From: Chloroflexota bacterium
GTDB lineage: Bacteria > Chloroflexota > Dehalococcoidia > Lucifugimonadales > JADFKI01
NCBI GenBank assembly: GCA_022565015.1
Contig: JADFKI010000051.1
Coordinates: forward strand, 1-16,198
Length of the DNA: 16,198 bases
Reading direction: 5' to 3'
In this document: positions 1-8,150 of the stretch, piece after piece
How positions within the stretch are numbered: the stretch's first letter is position 1
How the letters are laid out: the number at the start of each line of letters is the position of its first letter
Notes under the pieces: model-generated
The model's database searches: none
What the model saw: the letters and a program-made list of their open reading frames with translations, nothing else
Told to the model about the DNA's origin: nothing
Made by a program: the position numbers and the translations under genes

Positions 1-1496
1 GGCCTGCCGCGCAGGCTCAGCCTTCCCACCTCCATGAAGCTGATGTTGATGTTGTGCCGCCCCGTGACCGTCCCCACGGCTCCAATGGAGCCGGGCTGGT
101 CCTCGTTGTCCACGAAGAGCAAGTAGGGCACCGAGGGTGTGATGTCCACCCAGTAGTCGTTGACCTTTACGATGTGGGCCTCGTCACGCATGGACGTTCC
201 GGCCAGCGTAATCCCTCCGCCGGTAGTATCCAGCGTCGCCGTGAGTAGGCTGGCATACTCCTGGGCCGCCGGGTTCCGCTGCTCGGTGACGTTCAATCCC
301 CGCTGTTGGGCCAGGAAGGGGGCGTTGATTAGATTCACATGCTCGCTGCTCACCGGCCCCAGTAATCCGGCCAGCACGGCGGCCTTGAGAATGGCGGTAT
401 CGTGTTTGGCAATTTCTCCCTGATACACAACGGTGATCCCCAAGAACTGACCCTCGGCAAGATCGGTAAGGAGTTTCCCCACCAGCGATGCCACCTGTAG
501 GTAGGGGGAAAGCTCCTTGTGGGCCTCGGGGGCCAGGAAAGGGGCGTTAACCGTGTTGCGGGCCGGCTCCCCCGCCAGCACCGCCAGGACCTGTTCCGCG
601 GCCTCCACTGCCACCTCCCGCTGGGCTTCCTGGGTCGATGCCCCCAGGTGAGGCGTGGCTACAACTTTGGGGTGGCTCAGCAGCGGGCTCTGCCCGGGGG
701 GCTCTTGTGCAAACACGTCCAGGGCAACCCCGGCCAGCCGGTCCGACTCCAGGGCCTGAAACAGCGCTTCCTCGTCGATGAGCTCCCCCCGGGCCACGTT
801 GATGAGGCGGGCACCCGGCTTCATCATCGCCAGCTCCCGCGCGCCAATCAGGTGATGAGTGCTGTCGGTGAGGGGCGTGTGCAAGGTCAAAAAGTCGGAC
901 TGGGCCAGGAGTTGTTCCAGGGGCAACAACTCGACGCCCAGGCGGCGGGCGTAGTCGGGAGAAACGAAGGGGTCGTAGGCCAGCAGGCGCATGCCGAAAC
1001 TCTGGGCCCGGCGCGCCACCTCGGAGCCCACCCGGCCCAGGCCGGCTATACCCAGGGTCTTGTTGTGGACCTCGATGCCCATAAAGGCACTGCGCCGCCA
1101 CTGGCCCTCCTTCAACGACTGGTGGGCCGAGGGTATGTTGCGGGATAGGGCCAGCATGAGTGCCAGGGTGTGCTCCGCGACGGCGTTGGCATTCCTGCCA
1201 GGGGTGTTTACGACGAGCACGCCGCGTTCGGTCGCGGCCTCGACATCGATCTGGTTCGTCGCGCCTCTGCATATGCCGACGAACCTCAGGCGGGGAGCGG
1301 CTTCAAACACCTCTTCAAATACGAAGTCCGACTCCACGACCAGGACGCTCATGTCCTCACGGTTCAGGCGGATGGCCAGTTTCTCGGGGTCCCACAATAT
1401 CCTGGTGTCGAGCCAGCTCTCGTAGGTCACCTGTAATGAAGACGACAGCCTTTCCAGGGCGGCTTCGCTGAATGGGGCGAGAATTAGTGCTTGCAT
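1..1496 (-). CDS. serA: SerA-like D-3-phosphoglycerate dehydrogenase with atypical N-terminal third; 3' end cut by window edge
   Basis: 498 codons are visible and the reading frame is still open at the left edge. SerA oxidises 3-phosphoglycerate with NAD in the first step of serine synthesis in the cytoplasm. Residues from about 105 onward match long-form SerA: a GxGxxG NAD site at G152-G157, catalytic-type R236, E265 and H283 (in VARGE, EPP and TPHLGAS contexts), an intervening ASB-type domain from about residue 320, and the start of an ACT domain (EDQPGSIG, then NINISFMEVGR) at the left edge. About 30 residues are probably missing. Residues 1-105 are odd: the family's VRSxTxV and GRAGxGVDN substrate-binding stretches are replaced by VVESDFVF and VGICRGATNQID, and GNTIAAAEH by GRNANAVAEH, as in other 2-hydroxyacid dehydrogenases. 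The ATG at 1494-1496 is the only start after an in-frame stop and has no clear ribosome-binding site. It lies 36 bases after hpnD on the same strand. The family is secure; the substrate is less so. Confidence 0.85.
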   Translation of the reverse strand, partial: MQALILAPFSEAALERLSSSLQVTYESWLDTRILWDPEKLAIRLNREDMSVLVVESDFVFEEVFEAAPRLRFVGICRGATNQIDVEAATERGVLVVNTPGRNANAVAEHTLALMLALSRNIPSAHQSLKEGQWRRSAFMGIEVHNKTLGIAGLGRVGSEVARRAQSFGMRLLAYDPFVSPDYARRLGVELLPLEQLLAQSDFLTLHTPLTDSTHHLIGARELAMMKPGARLINVARGELIDEEALFQALESDRLAGVALDVFAQEPPGQSPLLSHPKVVATPHLGASTQEAQREVAVEAAEQVLAVLAGEPARNTVNAPFLAPEAHKELSPYLQVASLVGKLLTDLAEGQFLGITVVYQGEIAKHDTAILKAAVLAGLLGPVSSEHVNLINAPFLAQQRGLNVTEQRNPAAQEYASLLTATLDTTGGGITLAGTSMRDEAHIVKVNDYWVDITPSVPYLLFVDNEDQPGSIGAVGTVTGRHNINISFMEVGRLSLRGR

Positions 1497-1532
1497 CGAG
1501 AGGGAATGTTAGCTCACCGGGATGACCCGAAG

Positions 1533-2417
1533 CTACCTTTTCGCCAGAGGCGCAGGCCGGGAGGGCATCATGCTTCCGGCCCAGTGCCTTGCCGTGATCA
1601 TGACCTTTCTGGGATTGCTCACCCTGATCCGCCGCTCGAAGACTTCAAAGCCCGACGCCTCTATGCGGTCCAAAAGAGCACTGTACACGCCGTGAAGGAC
1701 CGCGGGGCACACCCTCGACTCCTGGTCTATCAAGGGCAGCAAGCGACTGCCGCTCTTGAAGTAGGCGCGAGCCCTCTGGGCCTGGTGGGCCATCAGCCGC
1801 CTGAAGGGCTCGTTCACTACTCCGGCCATCAGCTCCTCTACGGAGTAGCCAAAACGCTCGATCTCATCCAGGGGAAGGTAAACTCGGCCCCGCTCGGCAT
1901 CCTCTTTGACGTCTCTCAAGATATTCGTTATCTGCATGGCCAGGCCCAGGTCTATCGCGTACTCCTTGGCTCTGGGGTCTTCGTATCCGAAGACCTCTAT
2001 ACAGACCAGGCCAACGACAGACGCGACCTTATGGCAGTATTCCCGGAGCTCCTCGAAATTAGCGAACCTGGTCTTCGTCAGGTCCATTTCCACGCCCTCT
2101 ATGACCTCTTCGAAGTATTCTTTAGGGATGCCGAAGACTTTGGCCGCGTCCTGTAAGGCGGTGAAAACGGGACCATCGTTGTCGCCCCGCATGGAATCGT
2201 CCAGCATCCGGCGGGTCGCTGCGAACTGGCGGTCCTTTTCCTCCAACGGCATCTCTTCGTCCGCGATGTCGTCGCAGAGGCGGCAGAAGGCATATGTGGC
2301 GTAAATGGCCCTGCGTTTGTCGGTGGGAAGGGTCTTGAAGGCGTAGTAGAAGTTCTTGGCGTGCTCTTTCGCGATCCTCTGGCAGTGGTCGTAGGCCTGG
2401 TCCAGTTCAGTCGCCAT
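1533..2417 (-). CDS. hpnD: Presqualene diphosphate synthase HpnD (squalene/phytoene synthase family)
   Basis: A 294-residue trans-isoprenyl diphosphate synthase of the squalene/phytoene synthase family. It joins two farnesyl diphosphates head to head to presqualene diphosphate, the first committed step to squalene in hopanoid makers. Both Mg-diphosphate aspartate motifs are present: DDIAD at residues 49-53, preceded by AFCRLC, and DVKED at 169-173 followed by the GRVYLP signature. The ATG is set by a good ribosome-binding site (GGAGG on the minus strand, 2424-2428, 6 bases upstream). It is the sixth gene of the minus-strand hopanoid cluster, 79 bases after the YjbQ gene. The best subfamily match by eye is HpnD, but HpnC, bifunctional squalene synthase and phytoene synthase share these motifs. 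The cluster argues for a squalene role. HpnC and HpnE are not in the window. Confidence 0.88.
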   Translation of the reverse strand: MATELDQAYDHCQRIAKEHAKNFYYAFKTLPTDKRRAIYATYAFCRLCDDIADEEMPLEEKDRQFAATRRMLDDSMRGDNDGPVFTALQDAAKVFGIPKEYFEEVIEGVEMDLTKTRFANFEELREYCHKVASVVGLVCIEVFGYEDPRAKEYAIDLGLAMQITNILRDVKEDAERGRVYLPLDEIERFGYSVEELMAGVVNEPFRRLMAHQAQRARAYFKSGSRLLPLIDQESRVCPAVLHGVYSALLDRIEASGFEVFERRIRVSNPRKVMITARHWAGSMMPSRPAPLAKR

Positions 2418-2423
2418 GGGATT

Positions 2424-2428
2424 CCTCC
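2424..2428 (-). promoter_or_regulatory. Ribosome-binding site of hpnD
   Basis: GGAGG on the minus strand ends 6 bases before the hpnD ATG at 2417. It supports the chosen start. Confidence 0.7.
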
Positions 2429-2496
2429 GAGCGGCCCTTGGATAGACGGCAACCCTACCTGCCTATTGGGCCCGGCTGCCCTGTCGAATCCTTCGT

Positions 2497-2970
2497 CTAT
2501 ATGCCCATTATCTGAACGAGTATGGTCCTCTGGTCCTTCTGGTCGTCAAGCTCCACCATGAAGATGCGTTGAAATTCACCGAGCGTCAGTTGGCCGTCGA
2601 CGACGGGTATGTTCTCGCTTGCGCCAAGAAAGAGATGCTGGCAGTGGGAATGGCCGTTGGGGCACTCGTCCTCGTGCATGTGCACGGTGCGAACATCGAA
2701 ATCGTTGTGCCTGTAGTGACCGGTGCGCGGAGAGTGACGCTCCAATGCGTTGGCCATGTCCACGAGAAGCAGAGGTTCGTTTTCCTGGATGACAATCGCT
2801 GCGGTGGTATGTTTGGAAAATACTATTGCAAAACCGTTTCGGACCTGGGACTGCCGCACAAAATCCTCGACGCCATCAGTAATATCAATGAATTCCGGCA
2901 TCGCCGCAGTCTGAACGTCGATCTTAAGTGTGAACAGGCAGGCTTTTATCGCAGCTTCCTGAACCTTCAT
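2497..2970 (-). CDS. yjbQ: YjbQ/UPF0047 family protein (secondary thiamine-phosphate synthase type)
   Basis: 157 residues from the preferred start. The protein has the single-domain YjbQ fold signatures: SKHTTAAIVIQENEP near residues 52-66, a His/Asp-rich HMHEDECPNGHSHCQHLFLG stretch near 99-118, and LTLGEFQRIFMVELD followed by R and the terminal VQIMG. Family members have weak thiamine-phosphate synthase activity and are annotated so; the physiological role is poorly known. An in-frame ATG at 3009 would add 13 residues (AVYQAGGKRGSK type). I prefer the ATG at 2968-2970 because AGAGG lies 7 bases upstream at 2978-2982 and the usual family length is about 140. It sits between shc and hpnD in the hopanoid cluster, 52 bases after shc, so it is probably cotranscribed with them. 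A link to hopanoids is not established. Confidence 0.85.
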   Translation of the reverse strand: MKVQEAAIKACLFTLKIDVQTAAMPEFIDITDGVEDFVRQSQVRNGFAIVFSKHTTAAIVIQENEPLLLVDMANALERHSPRTGHYRHNDFDVRTVHMHEDECPNGHSHCQHLFLGASENIPVVDGQLTLGEFQRIFMVELDDQKDQRTILVQIMGI

Positions 2971-3022
2971 CTTTGAACCTCTCTTGCCTCCGGCCTGGTA
3001 AACAGCCAATCAACGTTGAACA

Positions 3023-5128
3023 CTACCATATAGGCAACAATTGTTTCAATCGTTTTCGTTTGGTGGTTTCGACGGGACTTAGCACGACCTTTGGGACGTC
3101 ATCGAACCCGACCGTAGACGGATGGCGCTCGCCTTTCATGACCGATATGTATCTGCCGAGGGCAGACAGCGGCCAGTAGATTCGGTACATGTGGTAATTG
3201 ATCATGAAGCCCGCCGGTAACTCCGAGCTTTGGAAGCCGTGCTCGTGCGCCGAAAGGTAGCCGTCGAGGCGTTGACCGATTCCATAACCGGGGAACCCCG
3301 TCCCCGTAAAGAAAGGCTCGTCCCAGGAGCCGTTTTCCAGCTGCGAACCTACAAGGAAATCTACTCCTCTTGTAGTCGCCGGGTTTCGGGCCTCACCGGA
3401 AGCGAGCAGAGCCATGATGGCCCATGAGGTCTGAGAGGCGGTGCTTGGCCCCTTTCCTCGGTACCGAGGGTCCACGTAAGAGGCACAGCTTTCGCCCCAA
3501 CCTCCGTCCTTGTTCTGATGACTCAGCAGCCAGTCCACGGCCTTCCTAACGAATGGCGCCTTCATGTCGACACCGAGAGATGCCAATGCAGGCAGCACCG
3601 TTCCAGTCCCGTAAACATAGTTCACGCCCCACCTTCCGAACCAGGGGCCGTCTTCCTCCTGTTCGGAAAGAACGTATTTCAAAGCCCTCTCCACGGCGGG
3701 ATGGTGGACCGTGAAACCCAGCTGTCCAAGCATCTCGAGTATGTGAGCCGTAACGTCCACGCTGGGTGGATCGATCGTCTCTCCAAAATCGGCGAAGGGG
3801 ATCCTGGCGATCAAGACCTTCGAGTTGTCCTTGTCGAACGCGGCCCACCCTCCGTTGGCGCTCTGCATACCCAGCAGCCAACGCGTGGCGCGCTCGATGG
3901 CCTTTCGCTTATCGACCTCTGAGGGCAGCTTGATTCTGTTTATCGCCATGACGACCTCCGACGTATCGTCCAGGTCGGGGTAGAGGTCGTTGTGGAATTC
4001 GAAAGCCCATCCGCCGGGCGTTACGTCCTTGGCCTTAACCTGCCAGTCACCGCCCATGATAATCTGCTCGTTAACCAGGTACTCTCCGGCCTTTACGAGT
4101 GCGGGGTCGTCGGGCTCGGCTCCTGCGTCCAGCAGCGCGATCATACTCAGGCACGTGTCCCAAAGAGGCGACAAGCACGCCTGAACGCGCTCCGTGTCGG
4201 TCTCCTGAATGGAAAAGGTCTCGAAGCCCGCCAGCCCATTGGCAATTACGGGGTGGTCTATGGGATAGCCAAGCGAGTTCAGCGCCATCAGCGAGTACAC
4301 CCAGGGGGGTTGTATGCCGCCCCAGCTGCCGTCCTTCTCCTGATGGTCCAGAATCCACTGCTCCGCCTTCTGGATGGCCATGGACCTCGTCGGCTTCCAC
4401 GGCAGCTTCTCGAGCTGACGAAGCGCAGTATTCCCGGCGAAGAAGAAGGTCTCCAGACCTACTAGCTTTTTGGGCCGCTTGATTGAGTAGTCCGTCTCTG
4501 ACCTTGGTCTGGGAAAAAGCTCGTCCAACCTGGCATGATCGGGTATCTGCCTCACCGGCTTTCGGTCCAAGAGGATAAGAAGAGGTACTATGGTGGACCG
4601 CGCCCAGCTGGAGAAGTCGTAGATGGTTATGGGGGACCAGCTGGGTAAGAGCATTATCTCCGGCGGCATCACCGGCACGCCCTTCCACTCCCACTGTCCG
4701 AAGAGCGAAAGCCATATCTTGGTAAACACCCGCGTGCCCGGGACTCCGCCCCTGCCAAGAATGAACTCCCTGGCGCTGCGCATGAATGGCTCTTCAGCGG
4801 ACACGCCCGCCAATTTCAGCGCGAAATAACACTCTGTTGAAGTGCTAAGGTCGCCGGGGGCGCCATAAAACTGTCCCCACGTGCCGTCTTCCCGCTGGGA
4901 GCTGATGATGTGGTTGGCAAGCCTCTTGATCTGGTCTTTTTTCGCAATCCCAAGGAAATGGAGCAGCAGAATATATTCCGCCTCCATGGTGGGGTTGGAC
5001 TCCAGCTCTCCCCACCAGTATCCCTGGGGATATTGGATTCCGATCAGATAGTCCCGCGACAGGGCAACCGCATCCTCAACGGCGGAGACATTAGCCCGCT
5101 CATACTGCTCTATGCTGCTTTTCACCAT
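3023..5128 (-). CDS. shc: Squalene-hopene cyclase
   Basis: A 701-residue class II triterpene cyclase that protonates and cyclises squalene to hopene/hopanol, acting as a monotopic membrane enzyme. The acid motif is DLDDTS at residues 385-390, against the usual DxDDTA, so the last position is Ser. QW repeats (Q-x3-G-x-W type) are visible at residues 78-84, 263-269, 422-428, 490-496, 538-544 and 596-602. The N-terminal QGYWWGELESNPTMEAEY stretch is typical of the family. After GTGFPG (609-614) there are about 26 residues before FMINYHMYRIYWPLSALGRY, where the Alicyclobacillus enzyme goes straight on. A polar, lysine-rich tail of about 40 residues follows. The ATG lies 7 bases after the hpnG stop with a weak ribosome-binding site, which suggests translational coupling. 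It is flanked by hpnG, hpnH and hpnD, so the hopanoid role is firm. Confidence 0.97.
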   Translation of the reverse strand: MVKSSIEQYERANVSAVEDAVALSRDYLIGIQYPQGYWWGELESNPTMEAEYILLLHFLGIAKKDQIKRLANHIISSQREDGTWGQFYGAPGDLSTSTECYFALKLAGVSAEEPFMRSAREFILGRGGVPGTRVFTKIWLSLFGQWEWKGVPVMPPEIMLLPSWSPITIYDFSSWARSTIVPLLILLDRKPVRQIPDHARLDELFPRPRSETDYSIKRPKKLVGLETFFFAGNTALRQLEKLPWKPTRSMAIQKAEQWILDHQEKDGSWGGIQPPWVYSLMALNSLGYPIDHPVIANGLAGFETFSIQETDTERVQACLSPLWDTCLSMIALLDAGAEPDDPALVKAGEYLVNEQIIMGGDWQVKAKDVTPGGWAFEFHNDLYPDLDDTSEVVMAINRIKLPSEVDKRKAIERATRWLLGMQSANGGWAAFDKDNSKVLIARIPFADFGETIDPPSVDVTAHILEMLGQLGFTVHHPAVERALKYVLSEQEEDGPWFGRWGVNYVYGTGTVLPALASLGVDMKAPFVRKAVDWLLSHQNKDGGWGESCASYVDPRYRGKGPSTASQTSWAIMALLASGEARNPATTRGVDFLVGSQLENGSWDEPFFTGTGFPGYGIGQRLDGYLSAHEHGFQSSELPAGFMINYHMYRIYWPLSALGRYISVMKGERHPSTVGFDDVPKVVLSPVETTKRKRLKQLLPIW

Positions 5129-5135
5129 ATCTTAA

Positions 5136-5930
5136 TTAGCTCGCATCTACCGCGAGGTCCATGGACTGAGAATCGCCCAGCACGGTCATCCCTACCAGGA
5201 ACTCCGCAAGGGCAGCTCGAGCCTGCTTCGCCTGTGTCGTCAGCCGCCACAGCTTCGGCGCGGCAGCCGGATGGGCCACAATGTATCGGACCGCACGGGC
5301 CAAAGTCGCAAACCTGCCGTATCCAAGCGACTCGCTGATAAAAGTCGGGAGCGTCTGCTCCATTGGGTCGAGCACGGACCGAATCACCAGGTACGGCTTT
5401 CCATGCTCGGCGGCCACCTTGCACACCCAGTAGCTCTCCATATCTAGAACGTGAACTCCAAACGCATCACCAATCCACTGCTTCATGGCGCTGTTGGAAA
5501 TGAGCTGGGGTAAAGACAGGCATTTACCGTAGTTGAAGCTGGAGCGTTCATCCACCATCTGCTGTCCCAACACCATCATGGTTACGTCATCCACCGCAAT
5601 CTCTTCGGCGTCCTCGGCGCGCCAGAAAACAGGAGGCCCTTCGACCGCCTTGACGGCGTCGCAGACGTATATATCGCCTGGACTAAGGCCTGGCCGAGTG
5701 CCGCCGCCGAATCCGGCGGACACGATCATCGCGCACTCATATTCTTCTATTACGTACCTTGTCGCCTCTTCGGCCCTCTCCCGACCGAACGCACCCACGG
5801 CGACGATGATCTCCGTATCCTCCGCTGCCCGATAAAAACGCAGTACCCCTTTGCGTTCGAATAGCTTGAGGCCTCCCGAACTCAGGTAGTCCTTAATTTC
5901 GTCCTCGAAGGCGGCGATGATTGCTAACAA
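5136..5930 (-). CDS. hpnG: Hopanoid-associated nucleoside phosphorylase HpnG
   Basis: 264 residues of the purine nucleoside phosphorylase/MTA-SAH nucleosidase superfamily. HpnG removes adenine from adenosylhopane to give ribosyl- or phosphoribosylhopane, on the way to extended C35 hopanoids. The phosphate/ribose loop SAGFGG is at residues 71-76, the ribose-binding DMES motif at 163-166, and RSVLDP at 184-189 carries the conserved Asp (D188) that helps the purine leave. The start is TTG at 5928-5930, with GAGG 7 bases upstream. A nearby ATG (in ATGAGGCGC) is out of frame. It lies 31 bases after hpnH and 7 bases before shc, as expected for a hopanoid operon. About 50 C-terminal residues rich in Ala and hydrophobic residues extend past the usual core. 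An ordinary MTA/SAH nucleosidase is the alternative, but the neighbours make HpnG much likelier. Confidence 0.9.
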   Translation of the reverse strand: MLAIIAAFEDEIKDYLSSGGLKLFERKGVLRFYRAAEDTEIIVAVGAFGRERAEEATRYVIEEYECAMIVSAGFGGGTRPGLSPGDIYVCDAVKAVEGPPVFWRAEDAEEIAVDDVTMMVLGQQMVDERSSFNYGKCLSLPQLISNSAMKQWIGDAFGVHVLDMESYWVCKVAAEHGKPYLVIRSVLDPMEQTLPTFISESLGYGRFATLARAVRYIVAHPAAAPKLWRLTTQAKQARAALAEFLVGMTVLGDSQSMDLAVDAS

Positions 5931-5961
5931 TCGTGCGCCTCATTTCCGGCCGCATTGGACA

Positions 5962-6999
5962 TCAAGACGCACCAACGCCGCTGTTCTGGACGGCGCCCTT
6001 CTTGATGAGCTTTATCGCGTCTCTGGGACTCTCGAAGGCGCCGAATATCGAGGCGGACTCGAAGCCGCAATGCATGAGGCAGTTTGCGCATCTCGGGTCC
6101 TTGCCTACGCCGTACCGCTCCCAGAGCTCGTCCGTGAACAGATCGTTCAAGTCCTGAGTGTGCCTGTCGCCCAACAGGTAGCAGGGCTCACGCCACCCCA
6201 GAACGGTGTAGGTCGGGTTGGCCCAGGCCGTGCACTGGTAGTCCCGCTCGCCTCGCAAAAAATCCAGATAGAGCGGATTGTTGTAGAATCGGATCTTTCG
6301 CCTCGGGTCCAGTATGTTCTTGAAGACCTTGCGCGCCTGCTGTCGGGATATGAAGAGGTTCTGATTCGGGACCGAATCGAACTGGTAGCCGGGCGAGACC
6401 ATGCAGCCTTCAACACCCATCTCGGTGAGCATCTCGAACATATTCGTGATGTCCTCTTCATCGACTCCATTGAATACGGTCGAGTTCGTGGTGACGCGGT
6501 AGCCTTCGTCTAGAGCGTTCCTTATGCCGCGTATGGCGATCTTAAACACGCCCTTGCGGTAAACCGAACGGTCGTGGGCCTCCTCCATGCCGTCCATATG
6601 TACGACGAAGCAGAAGTATTTCGACGACGGAATCTTCTTCATCACCCTCTCCATGAGAAGGGCGTTCGTGCACAGGTAGACGAACTTCCTCTTCGCTGTA
6701 ATGCTGTTTACTATCTCCGCGATATGGGGATGGAGGGTCGGCTCGCCGCCGGCTATCGAGACGATAGGAGCGCCGGACTCCTCGACCGCCGCGAGGCACT
6801 GCTCCACGCTTAGCGTGCGGTCCAGGACACGCTCGTACTCACGGATCCGCCCGCAGCCCTCGCACGCCAGATTGCACTTCTCCAGCGGCTCCAGCATCGT
6901 TACGAGCGGAAACCGGCCTTGCCCCGTAAACCTTCCCTTGACCTTGTTTTTCAGGATGTACCAGCCCGTTCGGGCCGCCAACTCCAGGGGTCTTCCCAT
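5962..6999 (-). CDS. hpnH: Adenosylhopane synthase HpnH (radical SAM)
   Basis: A 345-residue radical SAM enzyme that adds the 5'-deoxyadenosyl group to hopene to make adenosylhopane, the first step of extended hopanoid side-chain synthesis. The cluster-binding CxxxCxxC is CNLACEGC, residues C42, C46 and C49. It is followed by the SAM-contacting AGGEPTLHP near 83-91. A C-terminal Cys-rich segment (DPRCANCLMHCGFE) matches HpnH proteins, which carry extra cysteines beyond the radical SAM core. The ATG at 6997-6999 has AGGAG about 7 bases upstream. The gene starts 77 bases after the polyprenyl synthase and precedes hpnG, the enzyme for the next step. Family length is normal (about 340-380). No membrane segment is seen. 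Assignment is strong by sequence style and context. Confidence 0.95.
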   Translation of the reverse strand: MGRPLELAARTGWYILKNKVKGRFTGQGRFPLVTMLEPLEKCNLACEGCGRIREYERVLDRTLSVEQCLAAVEESGAPIVSIAGGEPTLHPHIAEIVNSITAKRKFVYLCTNALLMERVMKKIPSSKYFCFVVHMDGMEEAHDRSVYRKGVFKIAIRGIRNALDEGYRVTTNSTVFNGVDEEDITNMFEMLTEMGVEGCMVSPGYQFDSVPNQNLFISRQQARKVFKNILDPRRKIRFYNNPLYLDFLRGERDYQCTAWANPTYTVLGWREPCYLLGDRHTQDLNDLFTDELWERYGVGKDPRCANCLMHCGFESASIFGAFESPRDAIKLIKKGAVQNSGVGAS

Positions 7000-7076
7000 C
7001 GTCCGCTCCTGAGATTCTACCGCGTATTAAGCATGCGAGGCGGTTATCGCAGTCGCATTAAGGTAGAGCGCCAAAA

Positions 7077-8141
7077 TCAATGCTCACGGTCCAGCAAGAA
7101 CCGCAGTAGCTCATCTATCTGCGTACGCGCATCCGCGGACATCTCGATGCCCGCAAGCGCATCCCGAGCGCGGTCGCAGTGCTCGACGGCGAGCGCCCGA
7201 GCGTGGCCGCGTGTCTGCAAGGAGTCCATTTTGGTCAACACGGTGCTCGCGTCACTCTCGGAGACCTTCTCCTTGGAGTATATGTCCCGAAGCTGCCGCA
7301 GGTCGTCTCCCTCGGAGGCAGACATCGCGTAAACGACCGGGAAGGAGTTCTTCTTCCTGATTATGTCGGCGCCGACGGGTTTGCCCGTATTCTCCTCTTC
7401 CCCCCATACGCCCAGGATATCGTCCCGTATCTGGAACAGGAAGCCGAGAGAGCTTCCGCTTTCTCGGAAGGCTTCGATGTATTCATCGCTATTGGAGCCT
7501 ATCAGGGCGCCCATTGTAAAGGCGCAACGTATTAGCGCGCCGGTTTTTCTGGCGATCATGTCCAGGTATTGCGGCATGCCGACTTCGCTTCGGCCTTCGT
7601 AAGACAGGTCGAGATACTGGCCTTCGATCATCGCGAGGTACGCGTGCGTCAACTGCCTGACTACGGCAAGGGCACGCGTGGCCTCGACGCCCTCTCGCAA
7701 GAGGCCCTCCAGCGAGGCGTCGGCGATCACCCTGAGAACGTTACCGGCCACCAGCGCTTTGGGCATTCCCCAGACGGCCCAAAGCGTCTTTCTGTGGTGA
7801 CGGGTCTCGTCATGATCCTGAATATCATCGTGAATGAGAGAGAAGTTGTGGATCAGCTCCAGCGCCACGGCGGCGGACATCGCCTGCCTTATGGACCCTC
7901 CGCTTGCCTCGCATGCGAATAGGCACAGCGTGGGTCTCAAGAATTTGCCTTCGGTGGCTACGGTGGGATTGCCCTCTTCATCGACCCAGCCCAGATAATA
8001 CCTGAGCATGTCGTACACCTGGGACGAGTCCTGAGTCAGGGCATTTCGCATCGCCTCGTTGATGCTCGAGCGGTACTTCCGAAACATCTCCGGAAGCTGA
8101 TTGGCCTCACTTTCAACCGCAGGTACGGAGGAGTTGGTCAA
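7077..8141 (-). CDS. Polyprenyl diphosphate synthase (farnesyl/geranylgeranyl type), first gene of the hopanoid cluster
   Basis: A 354-residue all-alpha trans-prenyl synthase that condenses isopentenyl diphosphate with allylic diphosphates. In this cluster it probably supplies farnesyl diphosphate for HpnD. The first Asp-rich motif is DDIQD at residues 105-109. The second is DDILG at 240-244 (canonical DDxxD ends in Asp, but DDxLG followed by WG is common in actinobacterial and chloroflexal members). GKFLRP at 65-70 is the IPP-binding segment. Phe100 lies five residues before the first motif, where an aromatic residue often limits product to C15-C20; exact chain length cannot be read. The start shown is TTG at 8139-8141 with only a weak ribosome-binding site. 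An in-frame ATG at 8085-8087 (Met19) is a possible alternative. A strong promoter lies about 90 bases upstream. The enzyme could also serve quinones or other lipids. Confidence 0.9.
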   Translation of the reverse strand: MTNSSVPAVESEANQLPEMFRKYRSSINEAMRNALTQDSSQVYDMLRYYLGWVDEEGNPTVATEGKFLRPTLCLFACEASGGSIRQAMSAAVALELIHNFSLIHDDIQDHDETRHHRKTLWAVWGMPKALVAGNVLRVIADASLEGLLREGVEATRALAVVRQLTHAYLAMIEGQYLDLSYEGRSEVGMPQYLDMIARKTGALIRCAFTMGALIGSNSDEYIEAFRESGSSLGFLFQIRDDILGVWGEEENTGKPVGADIIRKKNSFPVVYAMSASEGDDLRQLRDIYSKEKVSESDASTVLTKMDSLQTRGHARALAVEHCDRARDALAGIEMSADARTQIDELLRFLLDREH

Positions 8142-8150
8142 GTAAACAAC

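Noticed and set aside
519..1148. 209-codon plus-strand frame opposite the SerA-like gene
   Set aside because: Low-complexity Gln/Gly/Leu composition with no family motif, fully antisense to a recognisable gene.
547..1272. 241-codon minus-strand frame overlapping the SerA-like gene
   Set aside because: It is out of frame with the dehydrogenase and gives a Pro/Gly/Arg-rich nonsense protein, while the other minus frame gives clear NAD-binding, ASB and ACT domains.
1491..2156. 221-codon plus-strand frame opposite hpnD
   Set aside because: The minus strand encodes both aspartate motifs of HpnD; the antisense frame shows no family signature.
2971..3009. 13-residue N-terminal extension of the YjbQ protein from an earlier ATG
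   Set aside because: The downstream ATG has AGAGG at proper distance and gives family length; the extension spans that ribosome-binding site.
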